Counted from the stretch's first letter, positions 49,702 to 59,128 are shown. The stretch is DNA of 64,000 bases from Methylobacter sp. (GCF_023227905.1 NZ_JALOCF010000002.1:62001-126000); one strand, 5' to 3'. Notes: a model not told the origin generated them from the sequence alone. Program-made: numbers and translations.

Positions 49702-51195
49702 TTATTTCACATCGTGCTTTTCTATCCAGTTATTTAATGTTTGATAATTTTTCAGCCCAAGCATGGCCGCAGCTTTACTTTTATTACCGTGATTTTCCTT
49801 GAGTGCACGCTCGATATAATGCGCACTCACTTCCTTTAAAATTTCGTTAATATCAATCCCTTGCGATATATCTCGCTCAAATATCCCATCTCCAACCGGC
49901 CGGGTTCCAAGCAATGCATCGCGAATGTCCTCCTCCGACAAAAGCTCACCTTGTTGCCATAAAGAGGCTCGAAGAATGGTCGCTTGAAGCTCTCGCACAT
50001 TTCCCGGCCAACTGTGATTAGATATAAATTTTATTGCACCAGCAGAAAATTTTTTATGTATATAGCCAGGGGACTCACTGGCATCTTGGTTCACTTTTTC
50101 CAGCAACTTTTTTGCAAGAAGAGGCAAATCACCTTTCCGCTCACGAAGCGGAGGAAGAGTAATCATACCTATGGCTACTCGATAGAATAAATCTTCTCGA
50201 AATCTGCCCTTAGCAATATCGTCAATTAGGTTACGGTTAGTTGCTGCGATAATACGCACATTGACTAGTTTCTCAGTTGTAGAGCCTACTGAAGTAAACG
50301 TTCCTTGCTGAATAACTCGTAAAAGCCTTACTTGTGACTCCAGAGGCAACTCACCGAACTCATCCAAAAATAAAGTGCCTCCATCAGCCTGTTCAAAATA
50401 TCCTTTTCTTGAATCATGGGCTCCGGTAAACGCACCTTTGGTATGACCAAATAGCGTTGTATCAATCAGATCTTTCGGAATTGCACCGCAATTTAGTGTG
50501 AGTAACGGCTTACCTGAGCGGCGACTCGCATTATGAATTGCCTTGGCAAAGAGCTCTTTTCCTGTCCCAGTTTCCCCATAAATCAGCACCGGAACGTCTC
50601 GTTGAGCGATGATCGCTGCTTTCTGTTTCAGAGTTTCCATAATACTAGATTGCGTTAATATATCCGCAAACGCGGCAGTATTAGGCGTTTGTCCTGAAAA
50701 CAGGTCTGAGAATTTTGCGTCGGTCCTTTTTGCTAGCGCCGGCAAGAAATCAGCAGCAATATCAAACGGCAAATCTGGTTCAGACACTCCCTGTTCGATT
50801 GATGACTGCACGAACTTGGTAGAGTATTTGGCTTTACCTAACAAAATTGAAACGGCCGTCATTGACGGGGTACCCGACGTTATTTGAATAGTGAACTCAG
50901 CGTTTGAATACGAACTTTGCGCTTTCTCTAGCATCGAATCAAAGGCTCGATATATATCTCCAAAATGAGTCGGATCTGATAATGCAACCGGATTCTTTAC
51001 AATGGTTACATCAAAGCGCTCTTCAATATGCCGGATATATGAGGTTATCTCAGTTTCCGGTTTATCGTATATCAGATACAGGACATCATATCGCGAGTGC
51101 CCTAAGATACTTTCTAACGGCCCTAAACGCTCCTGATTTGCTGCCTCACGAATATCCGCGTTACCTATCCATGAAAAGAGCAATCTATTTTTCAT
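49702..51195 (-). CDS. sigma-54 activator with CARF-like sensor domain
   Basis: 497 residues. Residues 1-170 look like a CARF/RtcR-type ligand-binding domain (NRLLFSWIGNADIR, then YDVLYLIYDKPE and QITSGTPSMTAVSILLGKA). The AAA+ core follows: GETGTGKE (about 205), GAFTGA at 254-259 (the loop that contacts sigma-54), DEFGELP and the arginine finger region FREDLFYRV. A Fis-type helix-turn-helix ends the protein (NKSKAAAMLGLKNYQTLNNWI). CARF domains bind cyclic oligonucleotides or other signalling nucleotides. It is directly followed by a sigma-54 promoter and the restriction/SPARTA operon, its probable target. Confidence 0.88.
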   Translation of the reverse strand: MKNRLLFSWIGNADIREAANQERLGPLESILGHSRYDVLYLIYDKPETEITSYIRHIEERFDVTIVKNPVALSDPTHFGDIYRAFDSMLEKAQSSYSNAEFTIQITSGTPSMTAVSILLGKAKYSTKFVQSSIEQGVSEPDLPFDIAADFLPALAKRTDAKFSDLFSGQTPNTAAFADILTQSSIMETLKQKAAIIAQRDVPVLIYGETGTGKELFAKAIHNASRRSGKPLLTLNCGAIPKDLIDTTLFGHTKGAFTGAHDSRKGYFEQADGGTLFLDEFGELPLESQVRLLRVIQQGTFTSVGSTTEKLVNVRIIAATNRNLIDDIAKGRFREDLFYRVAIGMITLPPLRERKGDLPLLAKKLLEKVNQDASESPGYIHKKFSAGAIKFISNHSWPGNVRELQATILRASLWQQGELLSEEDIRDALLGTRPVGDGIFERDISQGIDINEILKEVSAHYIERALKENHGNKSKAAAMLGLKNYQTLNNWIEKHDVK

Positions 51196-51228
51196 AAAAA
51201 ATTATATTAGATGCGTAAAATTTATTAT

Positions 51229-51260
51229 GCTCAGTATGAGCTAAAACGAAATATAGTCAA
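51229..51260 (-). promoter_or_regulatory. candidate promoter/operator of the sigma-54 activator gene
   Basis: Minus-strand TTGACT (51260-51255), a 16-base spacer and CATACT (51238-51233) resemble a sigma-70 promoter. The inverted repeat GCTCA-GTA-TGAGC (51229-51241) covers the -10 box, as an autoregulatory operator would. Weak but well placed, 34 bases before the start codon. Confidence 0.35.
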
Positions 51261-51341
51261 TCCCAAAACCTTTGATGGAATGCTATATTGTTTATGGAAT
51301 TAAATGAGAAATAAGAGTTTATCCGTAAATAAGTTGATAAA

Positions 51342-51490
51342 AGTGATTCCCCACGAATAGTGGACACATGCAAAAGCTAGTATTCTTCTTTCACGAGAGG
51401 TACTCGAATGAGCAAGAAAGTTACTGACAAGAAAGTCAGCTATATTACCCCTAACCCAATTTCAGCAGGAAGCTCGCTCGCTGGCAAATG
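51342..51490 (+). mobile_element. possible insertion-sequence remnant
   Basis: The segment begins GTGATTCCCCACGAATAGTGGACAC-like (first 20 bases at 51342-51361), reminiscent of an IS3-type terminal repeat. About 40 bases later comes GAGAGGTACTCGAATGAGCAAG, which looks like the start of a transposase OrfA but stops after 27 codons. No other end was found. The rest of 51196-51635 is empty. Confidence 0.3.
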
Positions 51491-51635
51491 AAACGGCAAT
51501 TCAAATCACCCTCTTATATGAACAATATCAACGAGCTATTTACTATTAAAATATAGCGAAAAGAGATATAGATTCGAAAAAACAGTAAATGTCGGGACAT
51601 GTTTGAACTACTACACCTTAATCATAAATTTGGGG

Positions 51636-52538
51636 TTATTTTAATATTTCTGTACCAAGGATTTTTAAATACCCAAAATCTCTACAATTTCTAGCAGCCT
51701 TTATTCCTTTGTTGACCTTTTTTTTGGCGCTATCTTGATCTTCATTAGGATGAACAATACTCGCAATTTCAACCTGGGTTGCACCCTCGATTTCTCCATC
51801 AAGATAACGAAGATAGTTCCTTAGAGGTTGTATTCGTACATTTCCTTTATGTTGTAATTGATTACCTTGCTCTTCGTAATACTTTTGTTGCTCAAGTAAA
51901 AGTTGTTCAGCTTTTTGAATTTGAGCTTTAATCGGCAACGCAGCAGAAAAGGCCATAAAAACTTCATCGTCACCAGCTATTGAGAATGTGATTTCCTCTT
52001 CATCCTCCGAAAACGGATTATTGATAGGATATCCATAATCTTTATTGAACTTTGGCGGTTTTGTATTAGCTGGGTCTAATTTTTTTGAAAACTCAGCAAC
52101 AGGAAAGACGTCGAGGATTCTTTGTTGCTTAGGTGTGATTTTAGGTACAACATTATCTAATTCGCATCGGGCCATGTATTCTTCGTAGCTCTCGTCTTTA
52201 TTTACCTTGGGAGTACATTTGAAATATCGGGAGAATCTTTTGCTAGTTGGAAATTTAATATACCAAGATTCTTTATGTCGCCTCCCGATTCGGTATAGAT
52301 GCTGGTATCTTGGGTTTCTTCGTATAAATTCCCATGCCCATTGTTCTTTTGCAACAGTGCCTCTGGGATCAGGATAGCCTTCTGTCTCTCTCCAATTCGG
52401 CAGCCAATTGGGTATTTCTGGCGTTTTCCGAGGCTTCACAAGAGCTGGTATTTGTTGTTCATTTGTGCTCGATTGAGAGGGAATTATCTCCTCTATTTTC
52501 GAGCCATCTATTTCTCGCACTTTTATCCTCCCAATCAA
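51636..52538 (-). CDS. DUF6499-like protein of integrative elements
   Basis: 300 residues. The N-terminal KEQWAWEFIRRNPRYQHLY pattern matches the DUF6499-type segment found in DNA-modification and regulatory proteins of integrative conjugative elements. The rest includes a DUF2285-like C-terminal region (about 220-300: LRNYLRYLDGEIEGATQVEIA), which may bind DNA. The family label is from memory. It is divergently placed against the ParB-like gene, 268 bases away, as expected for a control region. Confidence 0.65.
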   Translation of the reverse strand: MIGRIKVREIDGSKIEEIIPSQSSTNEQQIPALVKPRKTPEIPNWLPNWRETEGYPDPRGTVAKEQWAWEFIRRNPRYQHLYRIGRRHKESWYIKFPTSKRFSRYFKCTPKVNKDESYEEYMARCELDNVVPKITPKQQRILDVFPVAEFSKKLDPANTKPPKFNKDYGYPINNPFSEDEEEITFSIAGDDEVFMAFSAALPIKAQIQKAEQLLLEQQKYYEEQGNQLQHKGNVRIQPLRNYLRYLDGEIEGATQVEIASIVHPNEDQDSAKKKVNKGIKAARNCRDFGYLKILGTEILK

Positions 52539-52617
52539 AATTTTTCCTACTTTAATTCATATAAATAGTCAATCGAATCTTCGTCATGATCGTTGATTCG
52601 GGTGCTCAGAGACAGGC

Positions 52618-52627
52618 AAAACTGTAA
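52618..52627 (+). promoter_or_regulatory. AAAACTGTAA motif in the divergent control region
   Basis: A copy of the recurrent island motif lies between the divergent DUF6499-like and ParB-like genes. CGAATC (52573-52578) facing GATTCG (52595-52600) lies just before it. Function inferred only from recurrence. Confidence 0.35.
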
Positions 52628-52806
52628 CATTGTTAATGATGGCTATTCGGTGCAAGCCAATAATTCAAGCTCTATTTATGGCCTAACTAAGCTTGAAGAT
52701 TTATTCACCTGAGTGAGAAATAGAATAACAAATATTGTTAGACAAATCCTCGCCATAGCCAGGAATTCCAAATTGAAACTTATTTAGCATATCGTTGGAG
52801 CTATAT

Positions 52807-53568
52807 ATGAAAGTAAAAACTAAAAAAAATACAATGACTATCAAATCTCAAAAAGCAGATCATTATCGTAAGCTAATTGCCAATGACGTCCCCACAAAAG
52901 CTAGAACGGATAGCTGGATCAAAGAGCTTCTGGATAATGATGGCACTAAGGGTTCGAAACAAGATGCGCTCAAGGTCATGGATTACCTAAAGGAAGAAAT
53001 GGCTTATCTAAAAAAATATCAGAGCAATGCATCGACCTGCCGGCTAAATTTAAGAATGGCGGTACATTTCTTTGATCAGGGCGGGTACGACTTACTTGGA
53101 CATGCTTCTCTTAAGGTTTGCCTTGAAACAGAGCTTCCAAAAGCCAAAAGCCTTTCAACTTTGTACCGAGAAGTCAAGGCAGCACAATTAGAAGTGATAT
53201 TGTTCGGCGAGGGTAAAATTGGAACAGTCAGAGAGTCAGTTCTTCGTCCTCTCAGTAAATTTGGCGATGATAAAAAGCAGATCAAAAAAGCCTGGAAAAA
53301 GGCTATGAAAGAGAAATCAGAATCGCTGGACTTTCCAACTGCAAAGTTAGTAGCAAAGGCTGTACGAGATTTACTCAGCGGTGAAAGAGAGGAGGATACT
53401 CGCTGGTCAAAACATAGTGCTACCGATATTGCCGAAAAGATTGTACCTAAGCTAGCAACAATGATGGATAAATATGATGGAAACGTTACAGAAAAACGGA
53501 TTCACGCAGTTTTGGATTTAATCGAAGAACACTTATTTGAGGAATTCAATTTGGAGGATGCATCGTAA
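52807..53568 (+). CDS. ParB-like DNA-binding protein of mobile elements
   Basis: 253 residues from ATG 52807 (MKVKTKKNTMTIKS), with GGAG six bases before it; an in-frame TTG at 52795 is less likely. The middle (ESVLRPLSKFGDDKKQIKKAWKKAMKEK, then AKLVAKAVRDLL) resembles the PESQLRPL-type motif of plasmid and phage ParB-like or KorB-like proteins. It lacks the ParB nuclease core. A role in partition or regulation of the element is likely. Confidence 0.6.
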   Translation: MKVKTKKNTMTIKSQKADHYRKLIANDVPTKARTDSWIKELLDNDGTKGSKQDALKVMDYLKEEMAYLKKYQSNASTCRLNLRMAVHFFDQGGYDLLGHASLKVCLETELPKAKSLSTLYREVKAAQLEVILFGEGKIGTVRESVLRPLSKFGDDKKQIKKAWKKAMKEKSESLDFPTAKLVAKAVRDLLSGEREEDTRWSKHSATDIAEKIVPKLATMMDKYDGNVTEKRIHAVLDLIEEHLFEEFNLEDAS

Positions 53569-53636
53569 TACTTACTTTTAATAAATTTTCGTCGCATGCT
53601 TTATTAAGCGTATGTTGAGAACATAAAAACCAATAG

Positions 53637-53666
53637 GTTCTGATTCGCCAATTGGCGAATCAGAAC
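53637..53666. promoter_or_regulatory. perfect 30-bp palindrome (PAL1)
   Basis: Two uninterrupted 15-base arms (GTTCTGATTCGCCAA and its exact complement) meet without a loop at a CAATTG centre. It lies between the ParB-like gene and the UvrD-like gene, 236 bases before the latter. No T tract, so a simple terminator is unlikely; an operator, replication stem-loop or site of a resolvase is possible. Confidence 0.7.
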
Positions 53667-53835
53667 TGCGGTTATGCAGGGTTTGCAGGCAGAATATCTA
53701 TAGTTTCTAAGAAGTAATTTTCGAATATACGCCATTTGATTAAAAGCTTAAGGTCCGATATCTGACATTGATATTCGCACCATTAACACCCTGTCAGGTT
53801 TGGCGCAGCCACACCATCAACTCAATTTCACGAAA

Positions 53836-53850
53836 TCAAAAACTGTAAAG
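53836..53850 (+). promoter_or_regulatory. ACTGTAAA motif upstream of the UvrD-like gene
   Basis: TCAAAAACTGTAAAG lies about 50 bases before the start, a near-copy of the shared 16-base motif seen at 9232 and 60957. Confidence 0.4.
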
Positions 53851-53901
53851 GCTATTTGAGTAACAACTCAATGTATCCGATAACTTACAGAGATAGATTT
53901 T

Positions 53902-55794
53902 ATGAAATTAAAACCAACTAACGAACAAAAACAAATCATCAATCATCTATATGGTCACGCCATGGTTAAGGCTGGCCCAGGTTGTGCTAAAACATCCACA
54001 TTAGCGTTACGAGTCAAACGTTTGCACGAACTAGGGTACAGTCCTAAAAGCATTGTCATCGTTACCTACAGCAAAGGATTGACCTTAGATATCAAACGAA
54101 CCTTAGCAAAACAGCTCCACCCGGCAGTGGCAAAAAAAGTTACCGTGAAGACCATACATGGCTTGGCCTTACAGCTAGTTATGCAATACCACAAAAAGCA
54201 AGGTCTATCACGACCTTCAGTCTTAAAAGACCAGAGAAAAAAGCAGTTTATTAAACGCTACGCTAAGCAAAACAAACTGAAAATATCAGAACTAAACCAG
54301 GCTTTTTACCACTACGAAATTGGGAATGCCGCGAAAGTTGTAGCAACTCTAGGTGAAGAGAAAGCGGCATTGGCAAAATCAGCTTATAAAGCCTATTCCA
54401 AGTACAAACAAAAACGTAATAAGGTCGATTTCGAAGACATGATAGGACAGGCTTTGAAATTGCTGAAGTCTGCCCCGGATGCGGCTTTTTTGCTGCGTTC
54501 ATATGAGCATCTGATGGTCGATGAGCTACAGGACATTAACTACCCTCAAAAGGAGTTTATATTTGAGCTGTGCCAATATATGGAAAGCACCGTGCTGGTT
54601 GGCGATACTCATCAGTCTATCTACAAATGGCGTAATGCATTACCGCGCTATTGGGATGACTTGGTAAAAGCCCTAGCGCCCAAGCAATTTACGCTAACAC
54701 GGTCTTTTCGAATCCCCATAGAGGCATTGCCTTTAGTCAATGACATAGCAACCAGGATCAATAAGGATGCAGCCGTACTTACCAGTAAATTTGAGGGTGA
54801 AATACCCGTATTAGTAGACCTTTTAGATCAAGAAGCACAACACAGATGGCTAGCAAAAGAGATCAAGGCCTTGCGAGGTAAAGAGGTCGACATCACCAAA
54901 ATCGCGATTTTGGCCAGAACCCGTAAAGAATTGAGTCAAACTGCCATTGCCTTACGGGCCCGCGGTTTAAATATTACCGAACGATACCAGCCTACTAAAA
55001 TCAATCAGCATAGAGCTCATTTGTTGGCGTTAATACAGTTAGTTTGTCTAGAACAACGTCGGGCAGCTAAAGGGTCTAAACGTTTAACCCAGAAAGAGCA
55101 TGAACTGGTAAAAAACCATATCGAAAACCTATGGTTAGGCAAAAAGTTAAAAGCGATATTGCAAGAACGATTGGCCGTTAAGCCTAAAGCGCTTCTGAGC
55201 GTTAAATCTGATTGTAAGAAGCACTATAAGCGGATAAATGTGTTGTCTAATGCTTTAAAACGGGCAGCTAAATTATCTAATGTAGAAAGCTCCGTCCAAT
55301 GTTTGATAGACGCTACAAAGGCAGTGTTGAAGGACCGTCATGAGTATCACCACAAACTATTACAGAGAGACCTGGTTGACATCAAGATAAAAGCCCGTGA
55401 TTGCGCAAGTTTGGAGGATATCGATGCTGAATGGTTCGAATTATCTAAAAAAGATGAAAGACAGGGTGTGCAGATGATGACGGTCCACAGCGCTAAGGGG
55501 CAAGAATGGGACTACCTATTTCTAATAAACGTGGTTAATGGGGTCTACCCACGATACCAGTCTAAACCTACAGCCCAAAAGGAGGAAAAACGGGTGTTCT
55601 ATGTGGCAGTGACTAGGCACCATAAAAAGCTCTACCTTCTACAGACACCTGTACCTATAAAAATGATCCCTAAAAAATCAAAAGTTAACTCTGGATTTAT
55701 TGAATCTAGAATCTTGGATGAACCATCATCCTTTATTGATAAGGATAAACAGGGTTTGGTCTACAAGGTTATTAAAGCTAAAACTACTCATTAA
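53902..55794 (+). CDS. UvrD/PcrA-like SF1 helicase
   Basis: 630 residues with superfamily 1A motifs: AGPGCAKTSTLA (Walker A with the unusual GPGCAKT), VDFEDM, DELQDIN, GDTHQSIYKWR, RSFRIP, TVHSAKGQEWDYLF and YVAVTRHHKKL. It is shorter than UvrD and has a lysine-rich insertion (about 370-470). A PcrA-type helicase next to a Rep-like gene suggests rolling-circle replication of the element, because such helicases unwind DNA after Rep nicks it. Some SF1 helicases also serve in defence. Confidence 0.9.
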   Translation: MKLKPTNEQKQIINHLYGHAMVKAGPGCAKTSTLALRVKRLHELGYSPKSIVIVTYSKGLTLDIKRTLAKQLHPAVAKKVTVKTIHGLALQLVMQYHKKQGLSRPSVLKDQRKKQFIKRYAKQNKLKISELNQAFYHYEIGNAAKVVATLGEEKAALAKSAYKAYSKYKQKRNKVDFEDMIGQALKLLKSAPDAAFLLRSYEHLMVDELQDINYPQKEFIFELCQYMESTVLVGDTHQSIYKWRNALPRYWDDLVKALAPKQFTLTRSFRIPIEALPLVNDIATRINKDAAVLTSKFEGEIPVLVDLLDQEAQHRWLAKEIKALRGKEVDITKIAILARTRKELSQTAIALRARGLNITERYQPTKINQHRAHLLALIQLVCLEQRRAAKGSKRLTQKEHELVKNHIENLWLGKKLKAILQERLAVKPKALLSVKSDCKKHYKRINVLSNALKRAAKLSNVESSVQCLIDATKAVLKDRHEYHHKLLQRDLVDIKIKARDCASLEDIDAEWFELSKKDERQGVQMMTVHSAKGQEWDYLFLINVVNGVYPRYQSKPTAQKEEKRVFYVAVTRHHKKLYLLQTPVPIKMIPKKSKVNSGFIESRILDEPSSFIDKDKQGLVYKVIKAKTTH

Positions 55795-56019
55795 TGCTGA
55801 CTTATTACCATGGCATTAATGTTAGATAGCAAGCTGTGCGATGCCTTTACAAGAAGTGCACAATTTGCAAGTGATTATTGGGGGTGGTTTTATGGGGGTA
55901 GAGTTAAAAATACTCGTAAAACGGCTGCTTTTTGTGTGGGGAATGTGTGCTTATGAAGCATAATTTCAACAATATATATTATATAAGCAACTATTCAAAT
56001 AATTTAAAAGGAGCCAAAT

Positions 56020-56853
56020 ATGAACACTACTAAATTAAGCCTAAATCTTTTTCAAAGCTGCCTAGAAGACAAAGGTTTTGAAGTAAAGTTCTTTTATGAT
56101 CGAGTCAAACTCTATGTTGATAGCGCCAATAAAAAATCGAAAATTGAGCAAATAGATTCTACTGGGCCATGGCATGTAATTATTCCAAGAACACTACTTC
56201 ATTACGACACCATGAGTCTATTGTTGGATGCACATCAACCCGATTTAAGCTATCTTGAAAAACTTGACCATGCACTAACAGGAGATTATCTAATTAATTA
56301 TATTGAATTCGCTATGGATATTGTTTCTAGCAACAAAGAGCAAATATTAAAATTAAGAAAGTTGATAGACCAATTACTGGTTTTTGAGCGAAAAAGAAGT
56401 GCCTATCAATTTTATTTTAATCATGAGGAAAATACCCATTACTTTGGATCAAGATATAAGCATAAAAATAACTTAGTTATTTATAGTAACAAAGAGTCGA
56501 AGCTTGATAAAACAAAACGTTGTGTACATATTGAATTGAGGTTTAGCGGATCGAGGATAATAAAAGGTCTGGGAATATATACTATCCAAGATTTAATTAA
56601 TTTCTCTCATGAAAATATATGGGATCAAAATCTTGATCTTAAAGATCTTAACTACAATGCATTAGGCCGTATGTTGCCCGAAGCCAAGACTGGTTTAGCA
56701 GATAGTTCCTATTGGAGACTTGGACAAAAGATGGCCAATCAATACCGTAGTGTTCAAGAACTTCTGATGATGGAACCACATTGTGCTAAAGCACTGGTGC
56801 CAATCAAAGATCGTCGGATGTTCGAGTCGAGGTTGATCAGTGCATTGAAATAA
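56020..56853 (+). CDS. replication-initiator-like protein
   Basis: 277 residues. The central region (THYFGSRYKHKNNLVIYSNKE, followed by RCVHIELRFSG) resembles the FGSR...IYDK...RIEL pattern of Rep_trans/phage replication initiation factors, which nick a replication origin. The end (LISALK) is normal. AAGGAG stands 5 bases before the ATG. The catalytic tyrosine cannot be assigned by eye. It lies between the UvrD-like helicase and palindrome PAL2, consistent with a small replication cassette. The gene is notably AT-rich. Confidence 0.6.
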   Translation: MNTTKLSLNLFQSCLEDKGFEVKFFYDRVKLYVDSANKKSKIEQIDSTGPWHVIIPRTLLHYDTMSLLLDAHQPDLSYLEKLDHALTGDYLINYIEFAMDIVSSNKEQILKLRKLIDQLLVFERKRSAYQFYFNHEENTHYFGSRYKHKNNLVIYSNKESKLDKTKRCVHIELRFSGSRIIKGLGIYTIQDLINFSHENIWDQNLDLKDLNYNALGRMLPEAKTGLADSSYWRLGQKMANQYRSVQELLMMEPHCAKALVPIKDRRMFESRLISALK

Positions 56854-56937
56854 ATAATCTACTATCTAATTGGAATGAATGAAATAGTGTATTCCGATAA
56901 ATAGAGAAAAATTACAACCGTAACCTCCTTTCAACAA

Positions 56938-56967
56938 GCTCTCAATTGACAATTGTCAATTGAGAGC
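56938..56967. promoter_or_regulatory. perfect 30-bp palindrome (PAL2)
   Basis: Two 15-base arms (GCTCTCAATTGACAA and its exact complement) meet at a CAATTG centre. It lies 85 bases past the Rep-like stop. It shares its centre and its GYTCT ends with PAL1, though the arms otherwise differ. Confidence 0.7.
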
Positions 56968-57066
56968 ATCACTGATAACCATCACTTGATTTTACCCTGC
57001 CATTTATCATTCTCGGTAACCCTTCAAAATCAGCCGCCTGTTCAAACCTGAACAATTCGGGACCTC

Positions 57067-57156
57067 GTTGACAGTTTTTACGCATGATTGATCTCCAGCA
57101 TAAATATTTATAAGCTCTTGATTTTTAATGTATTATATGATACAATATTATTGTAT
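57067..57156. promoter_or_regulatory. control-region motifs upstream of the small island genes
   Basis: GACAGTTTTTACGC (57069-57082) is the reverse complement of the AAAACTGT motif. ATACAAT-ATT-ATTGTAT (57140-57156) is a clean operator-like inverted repeat. The 462 bases between the Rep-like gene and 57316 hold no gene. Confidence 0.4.
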
Positions 57157-57315
57157 GAAATTGTGATTTCAATTTGATACACGTCCCTTTCATCGTCCCC
57201 AATATCCCTACGCGCGTCCCCTTAGACCATCGGGTTTGAAAATCCGGTGCGCTTTCGCGTGCGCGTAGGTTTGGTGCGCCTGGAAGAATTCAACCCTTTT
57301 TTATCGGAGATTTTT

Positions 57316-57591
57316 ATGAAGCCATCCACGATTGAAACCCTCGTCCCAGCTATTGAGGTTCTGGCCGACATTGTGACAAAAACCAGCGAGAATTATCAGC
57401 AGTTACTGCATCAGCCACAAGCTTATCCATTCTGCCGGGAGGCCGGACGTAGTTTGCGCTGTTTGTCGGATCGTTATGCCCAAGTGTTACTGGCGGCTTT
57501 CGACTATACGCCGGATGCGTACGCGGAAGACGACGACTTTGACGACACGAGCGACTCGCTTTCGGAGGAAGACATCGGCTCGGATGAATAA
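57316..57591 (+). CDS. unknown acidic island protein (91 residues)
   Basis: MKPSTIETLVPAIEVLADI, then a helical body and a very acidic tail (YAEDDDFDDTSDSLSEEDIGSDE). CGGAG lies before this ATG, which I prefer to the upstream in-frame ATG at 57247. Not recognised; such short acidic proteins are common in integrative elements and can be anti-restriction or DNA-mimic proteins, but there is no direct evidence here. Confidence 0.6.
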   Translation: MKPSTIETLVPAIEVLADIVTKTSENYQQLLHQPQAYPFCREAGRSLRCLSDRYAQVLLAAFDYTPDAYAEDDDFDDTSDSLSEEDIGSDE

Positions 57592-57711
57592 AGGCATTTT
57601 ATAGCCGCTTATTCTAAGAGCTAGATAACGACGCGTGGCGGCTTGAACTTTATCCAATGCTTCCGCCGCGCGTTTTGTCTCGATAATTATCGATTACAGG
57701 AGAGCCTTAAC

Positions 57712-58032
57712 ATGGGCACTAAATCAAACTCAACGACACGCTTTGAGCTCGGACAACTCTATGTCACGCCAAATGCACAGGCCGCGCTGGAACGTTACCA
57801 GATCAATCCTCTACTCTTGCTCGGTCGGCATATGACCGGCGATTGGGGTGATGTCTGCTCCGAGGATGCCAAGGCTAATGAGGAAGCCCTCCAGTTGGGA
57901 GGGCGGCTCTTTTCCGTCTATGTCCTGCCTTCACCGCAGGGAATGCTCGAGGCTTTGGCACCGATCAAGGTCTGGATCATCACGGAAGCCGATCGTAGCG
58001 CAACGACCCTGTTGTTGCCCGAAGACTATTGA
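57712..58032 (+). CDS. plasmid/ICE-related protein (106 residues)
   Basis: MGTKSNSTTRFELGQLYVTP, with the conserved GDWGDVCSEDAKANEEAL and WIITEADRSATTLLLPEDY blocks of a family widespread on plasmids and integrative elements. Function unknown. ACAGGAG precedes the start. Confidence 0.75.
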   Translation: MGTKSNSTTRFELGQLYVTPNAQAALERYQINPLLLLGRHMTGDWGDVCSEDAKANEEALQLGGRLFSVYVLPSPQGMLEALAPIKVWIITEADRSATTLLLPEDY

Positions 58033-58157
58033 TCGAGCTAACGGTTTAGGCAGCTGTGGGTGCTTCGATCACCCGCACGACTTTTATAAACCTTATTCAG
58101 CCAGCAAATTAACAGATGACTGGCTGCTTTGTTATTAATGCCATTTGGAGAAACACC

Positions 58158-58490
58158 ATGACCACAAAAACTGAAACCCCAGCAGCAACTAAAGCCCCTA
58201 CCGAAACCAAAACCGATGCCAAAGCCGCACCGGAGAAGACAGCAAAAACACCTGATGCTACGGCTGAACAGACCGCTGACTCTGCTTCACCCAGCACGGC
58301 AACCACCGACGCGGGCACACGTTCTCTCCCTAACGCGCTATCGCCGGACATTATAGAGCTGCTTACGGAGTTGCGCGATACGGTGAAGGGCTTAAATCCG
58401 CGCAAGCATACCCCCAAGACTTTACGTCGTGCGTTGGCGAATGTCAGCGACATTCTGGCCGACATCGACAAACTCTATCAGCAAGATTGA
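58158..58490 (+). CDS. alanine/threonine/lysine-rich island protein (110 residues)
   Basis: The first 55 residues are low-complexity (MTTKTETPAATKAPTETKT); the remainder is a helical domain (LSPDIIELLTELRDTVKGLN, then LRRALANVSDILADIDKLY). TTTGGAG precedes this ATG, favoured over 58116. Function unknown. Confidence 0.6.
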   Translation: MTTKTETPAATKAPTETKTDAKAAPEKTAKTPDATAEQTADSASPSTATTDAGTRSLPNALSPDIIELLTELRDTVKGLNPRKHTPKTLRRALANVSDILADIDKLYQQD

Positions 58491-58633
58491 TACCTCCTTA
58501 TTACCTTAACGGTAACCAACCGCTGTCTGTCGCCCCGCTGTTAGGCTGACGGACATCCCATGAAACCAGACGTGACATTGTGATGGGCTCTCCTGCCCAG
58601 ACTTTGCCACGTCTATTGATCAGGAAAACACCC

Positions 58634-59128
58634 ATGACCCGTCCTTTTAAGATTCACGAAACCCCCGGCCACTTTCAGGTTCTGCGTCCCGTTACCTCGG
58701 AAGAAATCCTGGCGATGGCCCGAGCGTTGATTAAGCACCAGTTTGCGCGCGGCAAAGCCCTGACCAATCCCATCGATACACGCAGCTATTTGATGCTGGA
58801 ATTGGCGACCTTAGAACACGAGGTGTTCTACTGTGTGTTCCTGGATAACCAGCACCGGGTTTTAAAAGCCGAATGCTGTTTTCAAGGCACGATTGATGGC
58901 GCCAACGTCTATCCGCGTGAAGTGGTCAAACGGGCGTTACAACTCAATGCCAGCGCGTTGATTTTGGCCCATAACCATCCCTCGGGCGTTGCCGAGCCCA
59001 GTGAAGCAGATCGTTCGATCACCCAGCGCCTGATCGAGGCGTTAAAGCTGGTCGATATTCGGGTGTTGGATCATTTCATCATCGGCGGAGCCGATTATTT
59101 TTCGTTTGCCGAGCAGGGGCTGTTATGA
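58634..59128 (+). CDS. RadC-family JAB-domain protein
   Basis: 164 residues from MTRPFKIHETPGHF. The JAMM/JAB motif is complete (LILAHNHPSGVAEPSEAD with an upstream glutamate in YCVFLDN-type context; FHIGGADYFSF-like end as FIIGGADYFSFAEQGLL). The helix-hairpin-helix of full-length RadC is missing, as in most island copies. Such proteins are frequent in integrative elements, with an unproven role in DNA or peptide processing. A start at 58580 is possible but lacks a ribosome site. Confidence 0.88.
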   Translation: MTRPFKIHETPGHFQVLRPVTSEEILAMARALIKHQFARGKALTNPIDTRSYLMLELATLEHEVFYCVFLDNQHRVLKAECCFQGTIDGANVYPREVVKRALQLNASALILAHNHPSGVAEPSEADRSITQRLIEALKLVDIRVLDHFIIGGADYFSFAEQGLL

